DNA of 64,000 bases, taken from assembly GCA_009773165.1 (NCBI GenBank), contig WOUZ01000007.1, forward strand, positions 62,001 to 126,000. Direction: 5' to 3'. This DNA comes from Bacteroidota bacterium. GTDB lineage: Bacteria > Bacteroidota > Bacteroidia > Bacteroidales > F082. Positions 8,611 through 18,256 of the stretch are shown piece by piece. A program made the translations under genes and the position numbers. Position 1 is the first letter of the stretch, and every line of letters begins with the position of its first letter. Under the pieces are notes generated by a model. It saw nothing but the letters and a program-made list of their open reading frames with translations, did no database searches and had not been told where the DNA came from.

Positions 8611-11057
8611 TCAGTTTTTCTTCGCTTCAGCGCCTGTACCTGTTGCCAGTCGATATAATATAAAAACTTGATGCTCAAACTATTTCCTACAGGGGAATGA
8701 AATGTATTCTCAATGTTGTTGAAATAATCAGGACTGAGATCATCTCCTGTAAAAAGTGTATAAACAGCATTTTTCCACACCAGTAATAGCTCGCTTCCCG
8801 GTGCAAAATTCCATCTATAAACCATATCAATATTGAATGTATTTACCGCGAAGTCGTGCGACTGATTATAAGAGTTTGCAAAAATCTCACCATTTTCATC
8901 CAAATCATAATATGACTGATAATCAACGAGTAACCAATAATGACGCAAACGAAATGCCAAGGCTGATTTTGCTGTGAAGACATAATCAAGGCTGAGAGAG
9001 GTAGTAATATTTTTGACATCGCGGTTTCCGAAAATGATCACTTTCTCTGCACCTTGTAATGAATCGGTCACAAAACCTATATCATTGAAAGCCTGATCGT
9101 AAACAAAATTAGGTATCACCATAAAATTATCGCTAATTCGCCAACGCGGTGATAATGAAAACCACCAGTTAAAATGATCCCATGCAGGAAAAGACTTTAA
9201 TCCAACTCTGTAATCGATTAAAAACTTTTTACGATAATCGGGCGAACCAAACAAACCTGCAGTGAAACTGAGTGGCTTTTGAAAATAACGACCTCTGGTT
9301 CTTGATTCGAAAAAATCAAGTTTTCCAACTGGGTAAAATAAGAAATTACCTCCAAGAGTTAGCTGTTTGATGGTGGTCAGACGCGTATCACCACCAAATT
9401 CCAACATGCTAAATTTTAAGGGTTTATATTGAGAATAGTTGTTGAAATAAAATTTATTGAATACCCGCAGCAATTTCCCTTTAGGTTCATAAATGTTATA
9501 ACGTAATGTCAAACCACTTCCAATCTCGTTATTGCTTTTTTGAAAACCCATATCATTAGGGTCGTAGGTTTCAGTCATCACATTCATCCAAATATCTGGT
9601 CGGAACTGACCGTTGATTTTTGCCAGACTGAGCAAGAATCGTTCTCCAAAAACCGGCTTTTCTTCCTTATCATAATGCTGACTCACATTCAGCATGGCGT
9701 AAAACTCGGAACTGGCTTTCTTATTACGAAAAGACATTTCGGTACCACTAACATTTGCAACACGCTTGTTATCAGGTTGCAAGACATTTGTATTATAAAA
9801 GCTAATCTGTGAATTATGAGCTAAAGCCTGTTCAACAACAATCATGTTATAATTGGTATATGGCTCTGTTTTGATCCTTTCTGTTTCTTGTCCACTAATA
9901 ACTTCAGCAAACATATTTGCGGTGATTGCATTGAAAACCCCTATACCCAGACCTCCGGCTGTTTTGCCCGACAATTTAGCAGCATTTATGAGTTGAACAG
10001 TTTCAGGATTTCGTAGGATTTGTTCTTTTGTATAGCTTTGATTTATAGCAGAGTAGCCTTCAGGAGTTGCTCCAATTCGTCGTGAATAAAACACATTACC
10101 CTTGTTGAAAAGTTCGGTACCTTCAGTAAAAAACGGTCGCTTCTCCTCATAATATACTTCAAAAGGTGAGAGTGAATACACCAATTCATCCGATTCAACC
10201 TGGCCAAAATCTGGGATCAACGTAAGGTCAAGGGTAAAGCTTTCGTTCAAACCCAACTTTAAATCCATTCCGTAATTATATCCTGACGACCATTTCTTTG
10301 TTTCGCTGCTGTGACTCGTCGATGCCGACAAATAAGGTGTAGCGCTCAGGCGCAGAGGTGGTTGCAGCGAATCATTTATAATGAGTTCCCCAAGTTGCGA
10401 AATCATGCCCTGCTTATTCACATCGACAAAATTCCAGGTTGTATACTCCCTGTAACGCTGTATGCTGCGATAAAAATTTATACCCCATCTTTGCTGGTCC
10501 CTGGCAGGAAATCTGATGGCAGAATAGGGAATAGCAATTTCTACTGACCAACCATTTTCTTCGATATAATGTGCTGATTTCCAAACGGCATCCCAACTTA
10601 AATCCTCTTCGTCATCCCAGTTATTGAACTTCATATCGGTTTGAACTCCTGTCGTCGTAACAACAAAACCCAAACCATTCAACCCATCGTTGAAAGGATC
10701 AAGTATTAAACCAAAGTAATCTGCCAGCCCTGTATTATCACGCTCATGCAATTCAAAGGATAAACTATCAGGTTGAGGATCAATAATTTGAGCTCCAATA
10801 TAAAGAGCATCATCATCATAAAAAACAAAAACACGAGTAGGAAAAGTAGATGGCCTTCCATTAAAGGGTTCGTGCTGAAAAAAGTGATCTGCAACATTAG
10901 CTCTTTCCCAAAAAGCTTCGTCCAAACGTCCATCAATTTTAATTGAGTTATCGAGTCGTGTGGCAGTAAGGGTTTTTCTCTCTTGCGCCAATAGCCCAAT
11001 ACCACTGGAAAGTAACAGAAAAAAAACAAGTAGATGTGAGATTCGGAGATAACCCAT
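8607..11057 (-). CDS. DUF5916 outer-membrane protein with N-terminal CBM9-like domain
   Basis: 816 residues. A signal peptide (LLVFFLLLSSGIGLLAQ) is followed by a carbohydrate-binding family 9-like beta-sandwich at ~30-220 (IKIDGRLDEAFWERANVADHF, ALYIGAQIIDPQP, WSVEIAIPYSAIRFP). The remainder (~225-816) is rich in alternating aromatic strands typical of an outer-membrane barrel, with the DUF5916 hallmarks LTLIPDFGQVESD and SPFEVYYEEKRPFFTEGTELF. The strand pattern continues close to the C-terminus. These proteins are common in Bacteroidota and have no assigned biochemical role; a part in glycan or peptide handling is only a guess. It is convergent with the PfkB gene and has its own promoter. 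Confidence 0.88.
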   Translation of the reverse strand: MGYLRISHLLVFFLLLSSGIGLLAQERKTLTATRLDNSIKIDGRLDEAFWERANVADHFFQHEPFNGRPSTFPTRVFVFYDDDALYIGAQIIDPQPDSLSFELHERDNTGLADYFGLILDPFNDGLNGLGFVVTTTGVQTDMKFNNWDDEEDLSWDAVWKSAHYIEENGWSVEIAIPYSAIRFPARDQQRWGINFYRSIQRYREYTTWNFVDVNKQGMISQLGELIINDSLQPPLRLSATPYLSASTSHSSETKKWSSGYNYGMDLKLGLNESFTLDLTLIPDFGQVESDELVYSLSPFEVYYEEKRPFFTEGTELFNKGNVFYSRRIGATPEGYSAINQSYTKEQILRNPETVQLINAAKLSGKTAGGLGIGVFNAITANMFAEVISGQETERIKTEPYTNYNMIVVEQALAHNSQISFYNTNVLQPDNKRVANVSGTEMSFRNKKASSEFYAMLNVSQHYDKEEKPVFGERFLLSLAKINGQFRPDIWMNVMTETYDPNDMGFQKSNNEIGSGLTLRYNIYEPKGKLLRVFNKFYFNNYSQYKPLKFSMLEFGGDTRLTTIKQLTLGGNFLFYPVGKLDFFESRTRGRYFQKPLSFTAGLFGSPDYRKKFLIDYRVGLKSFPAWDHFNWWFSLSPRWRISDNFMVIPNFVYDQAFNDIGFVTDSLQGAEKVIIFGNRDVKNITTSLSLDYVFTAKSALAFRLRHYWLLVDYQSYYDLDENGEIFANSYNQSHDFAVNTFNIDMVYRWNFAPGSELLLVWKNAVYTLFTGDDLSPDYFNNIENTFHSPVGNSLSIKFLYYIDWQQVQALKRRKTD

Positions 11058-11076
11058 ATGCGCGCTAGATAGAATG

Positions 11077-11108
11077 CAAATGTACTGCTGGCCCTAGTAA
11101 ATTCGCAA
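11077..11108 (-). promoter_or_regulatory. Promoter of the DUF5916 gene
   Basis: Read on the minus strand, TACATTTG (11084-11077) matches TAnnTTTG, and a TTG lies 21 bases upstream (11108-11106), close to the consensus spacing. The -7 box ends 19 bases before the ATG. Confidence 0.55.
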
Positions 11109-11359
11109 CTCAGCAAGTTTTCGGTAGGATTAAATCAATCAACGTTTTTATGAGCAAAATAAAAACAATGTTACTTTTTTATTTGATTGTTTTTAATGTT
11201 TTACAATCTGTTCGCATATTTGTAAATCACAAAAATTTCAAAATCTACACGAATGTGCAAACATCATTTCTTTTCAATAATTCCAGAACAAAACCATTTG
11301 TTACCAACAGCAAGGCCATAAATTTGTCATGAAAAAGCGTTCGTTACTCTTGTAATTTG

Positions 11360-11367
11360 TATTTTTG
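11360..11367 (+). promoter_or_regulatory. Promoter -7 element of the GGGP synthase gene
   Basis: TATTTTTG fits TAnnTTTG and lies 21 bases before the ATG at 11389. No TTG box at the expected -33 spacing was found. Confidence 0.45.
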
Positions 11368-11388
11368 CTTTTATAAACAGCCATTGAA

Positions 11389-12117
11389 ATGAGTAATTAC
11401 GATCTATTTTGCAGTCCTGGAAAAAAAATCGCAGTCTTAATCGACCCCGACAAACCTTCGGATGAAGAGGTGCTACACCTTGCTGCCGAAGCTAACCGCT
11501 GCAATGTTGACTTTTTATTTGTCGGCGGATCACTTCTTACTAATAATGGGCTCGATAATTGCATCAAACTTATTAAAAGTCAAACAGATACGCCAGTAGT
11601 CCTTTTTCCTGGAAATACACATCAGTTAAGTAGCAGAGCAGATAGCTTTCTTTTTTTATCCCTTATCTCAGGACGAAATGCTGAAATGCTAATCGGAGCG
11701 CATGTTATTGCAGCGCCCTATCTTAAACTGAGCGGCTTAGAGGTTCTTTCAACCGGCTATATGCTTATTGAAAGCGGTCGTCCAACCACAGTTAGTTATA
11801 TGAGTAATAGTTACCCTATACCTTCGGATAAAAATGATATCGCTATGTGTACAGCAATGGCCGGCGAAATGATGGGGATGAAACTCATTTTTATGGATGC
11901 AGGCTCAGGAGCATTGAAAACGATTCCGGAATCAATGATTTCAGCTGTGAAAGAAAGTATCAATGTTCCACTGATTATTGGAGGCGGATTAAGGACGCCT
12001 GAATTAGCTGTCGAAAAGCTAAAGGCAGGTGCTGATGTTGTTGTGATCGGCCATACCCTTGAAAAACATCCTGAATTGCTGCAATCATTCACAGATGCTG
12101 TTCATGGCGTTGAGTAG
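11389..12117 (+). CDS. Geranylgeranylglyceryl/heptaprenylglyceryl phosphate synthase (PcrB/GGGPS family)
   Basis: 242 residues, a single TIM-barrel. AVLIDPDKPSDEE at the N-terminus, FVGGSLLTNNG, VLFPGNTHQLS, ESGRPTTVSYMSNSYPIP and the C-terminal phosphate-binding stretches MDAGSGA, IIGGGLRTPE and ADVVVIGHTLE define the family. The enzyme joins a polyprenyl diphosphate to sn-glycerol-1-phosphate, forming an ether bond. In archaea this is the first step of membrane lipid synthesis. Bacteroidota carry a distinct homologue group whose in vivo lipid is poorly understood. No glycerol-1-phosphate dehydrogenase gene is in the window. The DPP-IV gene follows after 130 bases on the same strand. Confidence 0.92.
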   Translation: MSNYDLFCSPGKKIAVLIDPDKPSDEEVLHLAAEANRCNVDFLFVGGSLLTNNGLDNCIKLIKSQTDTPVVLFPGNTHQLSSRADSFLFLSLISGRNAEMLIGAHVIAAPYLKLSGLEVLSTGYMLIESGRPTTVSYMSNSYPIPSDKNDIAMCTAMAGEMMGMKLIFMDAGSGALKTIPESMISAVKESINVPLIIGGGLRTPELAVEKLKAGADVVVIGHTLEKHPELLQSFTDAVHGVE

Positions 12118-12247
12118 GATGCTGCTTTCTCATGAATTTCTTTTTTCTTATTAAATAATACCGATAACTTGATTCATTGTCAAAGACTTGACATAAGCCT
12201 TTATCATTGCCGGGTAATTTACATCACATCATTTCAACACTTTGTTT

Positions 12248-14383
12248 ATGAGATCACATCACTTTTTATTTTCGCTCGTTGCGCTGCTTTTGCCTTTGGC
12301 AATCTTTTCACAAACGAAGACCTTCACCCCTGAAGAGGTAGTTGGGCTAAATTCTTCGTTATATTCTAAAAATCTTTCGCAGTTGCAATGGATGGGTGAA
12401 ATAGAAAAATACACCTATGTGGAAGGGAATGTGATACTTGTCTCGAACCCCAAATCGAAAAACAATGACACTTTACTTACTATCAAACAACTAAACGAAT
12501 CACTTAAAGCAAGCATCTCAGATAGTTTGATTAGGCTTCCGCAACTTAAATGGCTTGATGCTGAAAAAGGATATTTCTTCACAAAGAACACCCTCATCTT
12601 GTTGGAACTACCTTCAATAAAAACAAAAAAGATTACCCAACTGCCCGATGATGCTGCAAATATTACCGTTACTCCAAGAACCCTAAGAGTTGCCTATACT
12701 GTTTTGAACAATTTATATGTTGCGGAGGGCGAAAAGCATGTTCAAATTACCAAAGATTCACAAGGAATCGTAAACGGGCAAAGCGTTCACCGAAACGAAT
12801 TTGGCATCGATAATGGCATCTTCTGGTCGCCGGATGAACTGAAACTTGCATTTTACCGCATGGACGAAACGATGGTTACTTCTTATCCGCTTGTAGATAT
12901 CAGTCAGCGAATTGCTACTTTAAAAGAAGAAAAATACCCGATGGCAGGCATGACAAGTCATCAGGTTACGTTAGGTGTTTATGATATAAATAACTCGAAA
13001 ACCATTTTTCTGGAAACAGGAACCCCTGCTGAACAGTATCTAACATCTGTAAGTTGGAACCCCGAAAGCTCAGCTGTTTATACAGCTATACTCAACAGAG
13101 ACCAGAATCATATGAAATTGAAATGTTTCGACGCTATAACAGGGCAAGAAGTCCGCACACTTTTTGAAGAAAAAGATGCAAAATATGTTGAGCCATCGCA
13201 CCCCTTGTTTTTTATTCCCGGCAAACCTGATCAATTTATATGGATCAGTGATCGTGATGGTTATGATCATTTTTACCATTATTCAACCGATGGAACTTTA
13301 ATAGGACAGATCACCTCAGGCGAATGGATGATAACTGATTTTCTTGGTTTTGATACAAAAGGAACAAAAGTGTTTTTTCAGTCAACTAAAGAAAGCCCAC
13401 TTCAGCAAAACACCTATGCCCTCGAATTGAAATCCTCCAAAATCACACGGCTTACCCCTGATAAAGGCACTCACCGAAGTCAGGTAAGTAAAAGTGGCGC
13501 TTATGTAATTGACTCATACAGCAATGCTGAAGTCAGTCGAGAAATACAAATTCTTGATAGCAAAAGCAACAAAATAAAGTCATTGTTGACCACTGATAAT
13601 CCATTGGCAGATTACAAAATGGGACGTACCAGTATCTTTCAACTTACTGCTGATGATGGGACAGTTTTGAACAGTCGATTGATTTTGCCTTTTGACTTCG
13701 ATCCTTCAAAAAAATATCCTGTGATTGTTTATGTTTATGGAGGTCCTCACGCTCAACTTATTACAGAAAGCTGGCTCAATGGCGCTAATTTTTATCTCCA
13801 TTATTTAACACAGAAAGGCTACATTGTTTTCACACTTGACAACCGAGGCTCTGATCGAAGAGGGAAAATTTTTGAGCAAGCCATTCACCGTCAGGTTGGT
13901 AAAGTGGAACTGAATGACCAAATGAAAGGAATTGACTATCTTAAAACCCTTCCATACGTTGATGCTGACAGGATTGGAGTCGACGGCTGGAGTTATGGAG
14001 GATTTATGTCGATAAATATGAAACTCTCACATCCTGAGGTATTCAAGGTTGCTACAGCTGGCGGACCTGTCATTGACTGGAATTACTATGAAATCATGTA
14101 TGGTGAACGCTACATGGATCACCCGGATGACAATAAAGATGGCTACAATGCATCAAACCTTTTGAACAAAGTGAAACAACTTGAGGGAAAACTGTTAGTG
14201 ATTCACGGTGACAGCGACCCTGTTGTTGTTTGGCAAAACAGCCTAAGTTTCATTAAAAAGTGTGTGGATGAAGGTAAACTCGTTGATTATTTTGTGTATC
14301 CAGGTCACGAACACAATGTTAGAGGTAAAGACCGTGCTCATTTGATCAAAAAGATTACTACATACTTCGACGAAAACCTTTAA
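12248..14383 (+). CDS. Dipeptidyl peptidase IV-type serine peptidase (S9 family)
   Basis: 711 residues from the ATG at 12248; an in-frame TTG two codons earlier (12242) is less likely. A signal peptide (FLFSLVALLLPLAIFSQ) exports it to the periplasm. The N-terminal half is the eight-bladed propeller of DPP-IV proteins, and the C-terminal ~250 residues are an alpha/beta hydrolase. The catalytic triad is visible: Ser582 in GWSYGGF, Asp657 in HGDSDPVV and His689 in GHEHNV. DPP-IV enzymes release X-Pro or X-Ala dipeptides from peptide N-termini, fitting the other peptidases in this window. No promoter match was found directly upstream. Confidence 0.93.
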   Translation: MRSHHFLFSLVALLLPLAIFSQTKTFTPEEVVGLNSSLYSKNLSQLQWMGEIEKYTYVEGNVILVSNPKSKNNDTLLTIKQLNESLKASISDSLIRLPQLKWLDAEKGYFFTKNTLILLELPSIKTKKITQLPDDAANITVTPRTLRVAYTVLNNLYVAEGEKHVQITKDSQGIVNGQSVHRNEFGIDNGIFWSPDELKLAFYRMDETMVTSYPLVDISQRIATLKEEKYPMAGMTSHQVTLGVYDINNSKTIFLETGTPAEQYLTSVSWNPESSAVYTAILNRDQNHMKLKCFDAITGQEVRTLFEEKDAKYVEPSHPLFFIPGKPDQFIWISDRDGYDHFYHYSTDGTLIGQITSGEWMITDFLGFDTKGTKVFFQSTKESPLQQNTYALELKSSKITRLTPDKGTHRSQVSKSGAYVIDSYSNAEVSREIQILDSKSNKIKSLLTTDNPLADYKMGRTSIFQLTADDGTVLNSRLILPFDFDPSKKYPVIVYVYGGPHAQLITESWLNGANFYLHYLTQKGYIVFTLDNRGSDRRGKIFEQAIHRQVGKVELNDQMKGIDYLKTLPYVDADRIGVDGWSYGGFMSINMKLSHPEVFKVATAGGPVIDWNYYEIMYGERYMDHPDDNKDGYNASNLLNKVKQLEGKLLVIHGDSDPVVVWQNSLSFIKKCVDEGKLVDYFVYPGHEHNVRGKDRAHLIKKITTYFDENL

Positions 14384-14886
14384 TTCAAAATGGTATAATC
14401 TATTTTAAGAAAGCAATTTTGTTTTTGGATCGACAAGCGTTGGCGGTGTCAATGATTAAGTAATCAATCCTGAATTGAATAATTTATTCTGACTTTCATA
14501 TCTAAGATTGATTAGACTGGTAAAATGCTTTATGGGTTTAATTATTCTACTAATAATCAAAAGATTATAATTGAATTTCATATTCAAAGTGAATTATAAT
14601 TCCTGCATTCGATTCACACACTATTCAATGCTACAATCAATAAAGCTGAGGTAATTTTTTATTAATAATTATAGCAAGTTCTTTGCTTTTAATTAACATA
14701 AGTATATCTTTGTATTACTAACAACTAAAAAAGATGATTTCGGCTCAAAAATCATTCCAATTGCAGGAAATTATTCCTTATTTGGAACTTTTCTACGATC
14801 AACTTATATACATATCTATTTAATTAACAATAACTTAAAACGATGGCTCGTTTATTGGTTTGCCATTAATAAGAAAAAAACACTTC
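14384..14886. other. Long intergenic and leader region before the response regulator
   Basis: About 500 bases without a convincing gene. It holds a TGATTA-AG-TAATCA palindrome (14453-14466), a promoter (14682-14712) and, in the predicted ~170-base leader, a hairpin made of ATGATTT (14734-14740) and AAATCAT (14749-14755). A 5-bp ATGGC/GCCAT repeat lies near 14843-14866, just before the start. Confidence 0.5.
14682..14712 (+). promoter_or_regulatory. Promoter of the response-regulator gene
   Basis: TTTG (14682-14685), 19 bases, then TATCTTTG (14705-14712): a near-ideal Bacteroidota promoter with both boxes and correct spacing. Transcription should start about 6-8 bases downstream, leaving a leader of about 170 bases. 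Confidence 0.65.
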
Positions 14887-15309
14887 ATGTTTATCATGCC
14901 AGATAAAATCGCAAATAAAAAAGCAAACAGTTACTCATCGTCTGATCAAACAATCCATGTTTTGGTAGTTGACGACTTGAGAGTGAACTATTTACTTGTA
15001 AAAGCGATGCTTGGAAAATTAAATACACAAATTTATTATACCGAGAGCGGTTATAAGGCTTTGGAGCATATCCGAAATGGAAATCCTACAGATATTGTAT
15101 TAATGGATTTTAACATGCCGGGTATGGATGGCAAGGAGACCACTGAACTCATCAAAGTTTTAAGGCCTGATTTACCTGTTATTTCTTTAAGTACCTTCAC
15201 TGACAATCCTGCATTTGACAGAAGTTCAGCACCTTACGACGCATATATTACCAAACCGGTAAATCCCGAGCTTCTTATTGAGATGATTACCACAATTATC
15301 AAAAAATAA
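14887..15309 (+). CDS. Single-domain response regulator (CheY-like receiver)
   Basis: 140 residues from the ATG at 14887; a TTG at 14860 would add nine residues and an ATG at 14896 would remove three. The receiver domain fills the protein after a ~20-residue polar N-terminus: acidic pair in VLVVDDLRVNY, phospho-acceptor Asp74 in IVLMDFNMPGMDG, Ser/Thr in ISLSTFTD and the Lys in YITKPVNPE. There is no DNA-binding output domain, so it must act by protein contact or as a phosphate sink. A hybrid kinase with its own receiver follows 150 bases downstream, the obvious partner. Confidence 0.88.
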   Translation: MFIMPDKIANKKANSYSSSDQTIHVLVVDDLRVNYLLVKAMLGKLNTQIYYTESGYKALEHIRNGNPTDIVLMDFNMPGMDGKETTELIKVLRPDLPVISLSTFTDNPAFDRSSAPYDAYITKPVNPELLIEMITTIIKK

Positions 15310-15421
15310 AGCAATCAGTCATTTTTTACACCTTATTTCGTCCTGAATTTTCATATTCAATACCGTTAGATTTTATTTATATCAGGTCAAAGTGTATCTT
15401 ACCAGATCATAACAAAATCTG

Positions 15422-15429
15422 TATATTTG
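15422..15429 (+). promoter_or_regulatory. Promoter -7 element of the hybrid kinase gene
   Basis: TATATTTG fits TAnnTTTG and lies 29 bases before the ATG at 15459, so the kinase and the FG-GAP gene can be transcribed separately from the response regulator. Confidence 0.5.
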
Positions 15430-15458
15430 CGAATTATACAATAAATCTGATTTTCAGC

Positions 15459-18242
15459 ATGCGGCTATTCTTCTCCTTAAGTATTTTCATGTTGACAGCC
15501 TTTTTTACGCTTCATTTGCAGAGCGCGCTGGCCGAAACCCCAATGAAAGTTGACAGCTTAAAATTACGATTAGATCAAGAATCAGGTCCTGAAAAACTTT
15601 TTACGTATCTTTCATTGATCAGCAGTATCAGAAACATTGATCCAGCCGCAGGCATTACTTACGGAAAAGAAGCATTGGTTTTGGCTAATTCAATTGGAAA
15701 CCAATCTATTAAAGCAAAATTACTAAATGAACAAGGCGTTTGTTATAAGAAACTTAACATCCCCGAGAAAGCTCTACAGCTACATCTGGAGTCACTGAAT
15801 ATTTTTGAAAGCCTTTCTGATAGCGTAGGTATTGCTTTTACATTGGCAAATATTGGCAATGTTTATCATCAGTTCAATGAACTCGAAAAAGCACTTGATT
15901 ATCATTTTAGATCCCTTTTCTTAAAAGAATACCTCAATAACCAACCCCAAATCGCATACAGCCAAAATGCAATAGGTATGGTTTTGGCTGACATGGAGGA
16001 CTATACCCGCGCGCTCGACTTTTATATCAGCGCTATGGCGATACGAATGAAATATAACCAAATGCTTGATCTTGCCAATGTTTATGCCAATATCGGCAAA
16101 GTGATGATGAAGCTTTCCCGCCCTGAGGAGGCAATTGATTACCTGGAGAAAGCATTGGAAGTATATGTTTCAACAAATAATGAATATGGCCAGTCGTTGG
16201 TTCTGAATCAAATGGCTGAGCTGCATGTATCCGGGAATCAAATTCCAATAGCTCTTGAAAAGCTTCATAAAGCAGAAAACATTGCACTTAATCTCAAAAA
16301 CAATTCTGTACTGCACTACAATTATAAGTTGCAAAAAGAGATTTATAAAAGACTGAAGGACAGCGAAAAAGCGCTTTATTATGCTGAAAACGCTTCATCT
16401 TTAAAAGATTCGTTGTTTAACGAACGCAGAAATTATGAAATTCAAGAATTACAGGTTCGTTACGAAACTCAACGTCTTGATTCTGAAAATGAAATACTTA
16501 AGCTGAAATTAACAGAACAGACTTATAGAATTCGTTATATAATTTCAGGTGCATTCATCATTCTGCTGGTTATTACAGGCTTTTTCATTTTTAGGATGTA
16601 CTTACGAAAAAAGAAAAATGAAGAATCACTCAAGCTAGCGAATCTTACACTCGAGCACAAGGTTGAGGAACGAACAATTCAGTTAAACGAACAAATTAAA
16701 GAAAAACAGGTTGCTTACAATTCCCTAAAGCAAAGCCAGGAACATCTTAAGGTTATAAATGACACCTCACCTTTTGGTATTGCTGTTACAAATAGCGATG
16801 GCAGAATCATTCTTTTTAATCAACGTCTTTCTGAATCAACAGGTATAAATGGCACTGAATTTACCGATAGCACCTGGTTACGACATATTATACACGAAGA
16901 CCGTAAAAATGTTGAATCATATTGGCAAAATGCGCATAAATATCAGGGGAGCCTTCCCGATTTAAATTTCAGGGTGCGCGACGCCAACAACATCAGGTGG
17001 TTACGTATAAAAGGCGCACCTATGAAAGATGATAATGGGTTTATTGGGTTGGTAGTTGTGATGGAAAATATAACTGAATCAAAAAAGTTTGAGCAAGACC
17101 TTATCAAAGCGAAAAACAAAGCCGAAGAATCCGATTTACTAAAATCGGCATTTCTTGCCAATATGTCGCATGAAATCAGAACACCTATGAATGCCATTTT
17201 AGGTTTTTCTGATCTTCTTTCATCCGACGATTACACCAATGAAGAAAAACTTGATTTCATAGAGATGATTCGTTCAAGTGGCAAACTGCTGCTAAACCTC
17301 ATCAACGACATCATTGATATATCAAAAATTGAAGCAGGAGAATTAAAAATCCAGCATACAACATTCAAAATAGCTCCTACACTCGATGAGTTGTTCTATA
17401 CTTTCAGACAACAACTTGATCAGCTTGGCAAGAGTGAGGTCAAACTCATACTTTCCGGAAGGGAAGCGGTTAATGATTTGGAAATTACAACCGATAAGCT
17501 TCGGTTAGTTCAAATTCTTACCAATTTATTAAGCAATGCTTCAAAGTTCACTCAAGCAGGTCAGATCGAATTTGGGATGATCCACATTGGTGATAAATTA
17601 GAGTTCTTCGTAAAAGATACGGGTATTGGCATTCCTGAGTCGAAATTGGATGTCATTTTCGAGCGCTTCAGACAGGCCGATGACTCACACACACGGGTAT
17701 TTGGAGGAACAGGCTTAGGTCTTGCAATTACGAAAAATCTAACCCAACTACTTGGGGGATCAATATGGGTTGAATCAGTTCAAAATAAAGGTGCTGTATT
17801 TTATCTTACCCTTCCTGCACATGGTTTTACCAGCTTAAATGATCAATTCTATCCCGACTTTAGCAACAAAACTATTCTCATCGCAGAGGATGTCGAAACG
17901 AATTTCTTTCTTATGAATGGGATGCTACGCTATACCAAAACTAATGTACTTCACGCAAGCAACGGTCTGATTGCTGTAGATATGGCTCTCGAAATGCAAC
18001 CTGATCTTATTTTCATGGATATCCAAATGCCTGAACTAGATGGACTTGACGCATTGAAACAATTGAAGAAAAGGAATTTCAAAAAGCCAATTATTGCCAT
18101 ATCAGCTTTTGCACTTTCTGATGAAGGGGATAAATTTTTGAAATTGGGATTTGATTCATATTTAAGCAAGCCATTAAGCATCGAAAAAGTTATTGGCGTT
18201 ATGAAACTTTTCCTAAAGAACAATAGCACTCTCAAAAACTAA
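15459..18242 (+). CDS. TPR-containing hybrid sensor histidine kinase/response regulator
   Basis: 927 residues. A signal peptide (~1-25) precedes a periplasmic array of TPR-like helices at ~35-320 (for example SVGIAFTLANIGNVYHQFNELEKALDYHF), then a coiled coil, one membrane segment at ~360-380 (IISGAFIILLVITGFFIF) and a second coiled coil. A PAS domain lies at ~430-545, HisKA has the phospho-acceptor His571 in NMSHEIRTP, and the HATPase has N box NLLSNASKF, DTGIGIP and GGTGLGLAI. A C-terminal receiver has Asp854 in FMDIQMPELDG. The periplasmic TPRs probably sense a protein or peptide ligand. The FG-GAP gene starts 14 bases downstream. Confidence 0.93.
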   Translation: MRLFFSLSIFMLTAFFTLHLQSALAETPMKVDSLKLRLDQESGPEKLFTYLSLISSIRNIDPAAGITYGKEALVLANSIGNQSIKAKLLNEQGVCYKKLNIPEKALQLHLESLNIFESLSDSVGIAFTLANIGNVYHQFNELEKALDYHFRSLFLKEYLNNQPQIAYSQNAIGMVLADMEDYTRALDFYISAMAIRMKYNQMLDLANVYANIGKVMMKLSRPEEAIDYLEKALEVYVSTNNEYGQSLVLNQMAELHVSGNQIPIALEKLHKAENIALNLKNNSVLHYNYKLQKEIYKRLKDSEKALYYAENASSLKDSLFNERRNYEIQELQVRYETQRLDSENEILKLKLTEQTYRIRYIISGAFIILLVITGFFIFRMYLRKKKNEESLKLANLTLEHKVEERTIQLNEQIKEKQVAYNSLKQSQEHLKVINDTSPFGIAVTNSDGRIILFNQRLSESTGINGTEFTDSTWLRHIIHEDRKNVESYWQNAHKYQGSLPDLNFRVRDANNIRWLRIKGAPMKDDNGFIGLVVVMENITESKKFEQDLIKAKNKAEESDLLKSAFLANMSHEIRTPMNAILGFSDLLSSDDYTNEEKLDFIEMIRSSGKLLLNLINDIIDISKIEAGELKIQHTTFKIAPTLDELFYTFRQQLDQLGKSEVKLILSGREAVNDLEITTDKLRLVQILTNLLSNASKFTQAGQIEFGMIHIGDKLEFFVKDTGIGIPESKLDVIFERFRQADDSHTRVFGGTGLGLAITKNLTQLLGGSIWVESVQNKGAVFYLTLPAHGFTSLNDQFYPDFSNKTILIAEDVETNFFLMNGMLRYTKTNVLHASNGLIAVDMALEMQPDLIFMDIQMPELDGLDALKQLKKRNFKKPIIAISAFALSDEGDKFLKLGFDSYLSKPLSIEKVIGVMKLFLKNNSTLKN

Positions 18243-18256
18243 AGTAAGGATAAATC

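Larger units (their letters stand above)
11058..11388. other. Intergenic region between divergent DUF5916 and GGGPS genes
   Basis: 331 bases, AT-rich, holding the promoters of both flanking genes. A 60-codon plus-strand frame (11150-11332) has no recognisable features and the base composition of the spacer, so it is not called as a gene. Confidence 0.6.

Noticed and set aside
11150-11332. 60-codon plus-strand frame between DUF5916 and GGGPS genes
   Set aside because: Composition is that of AT-rich spacer, no motif or family resemblance, and it overlaps the promoter area.
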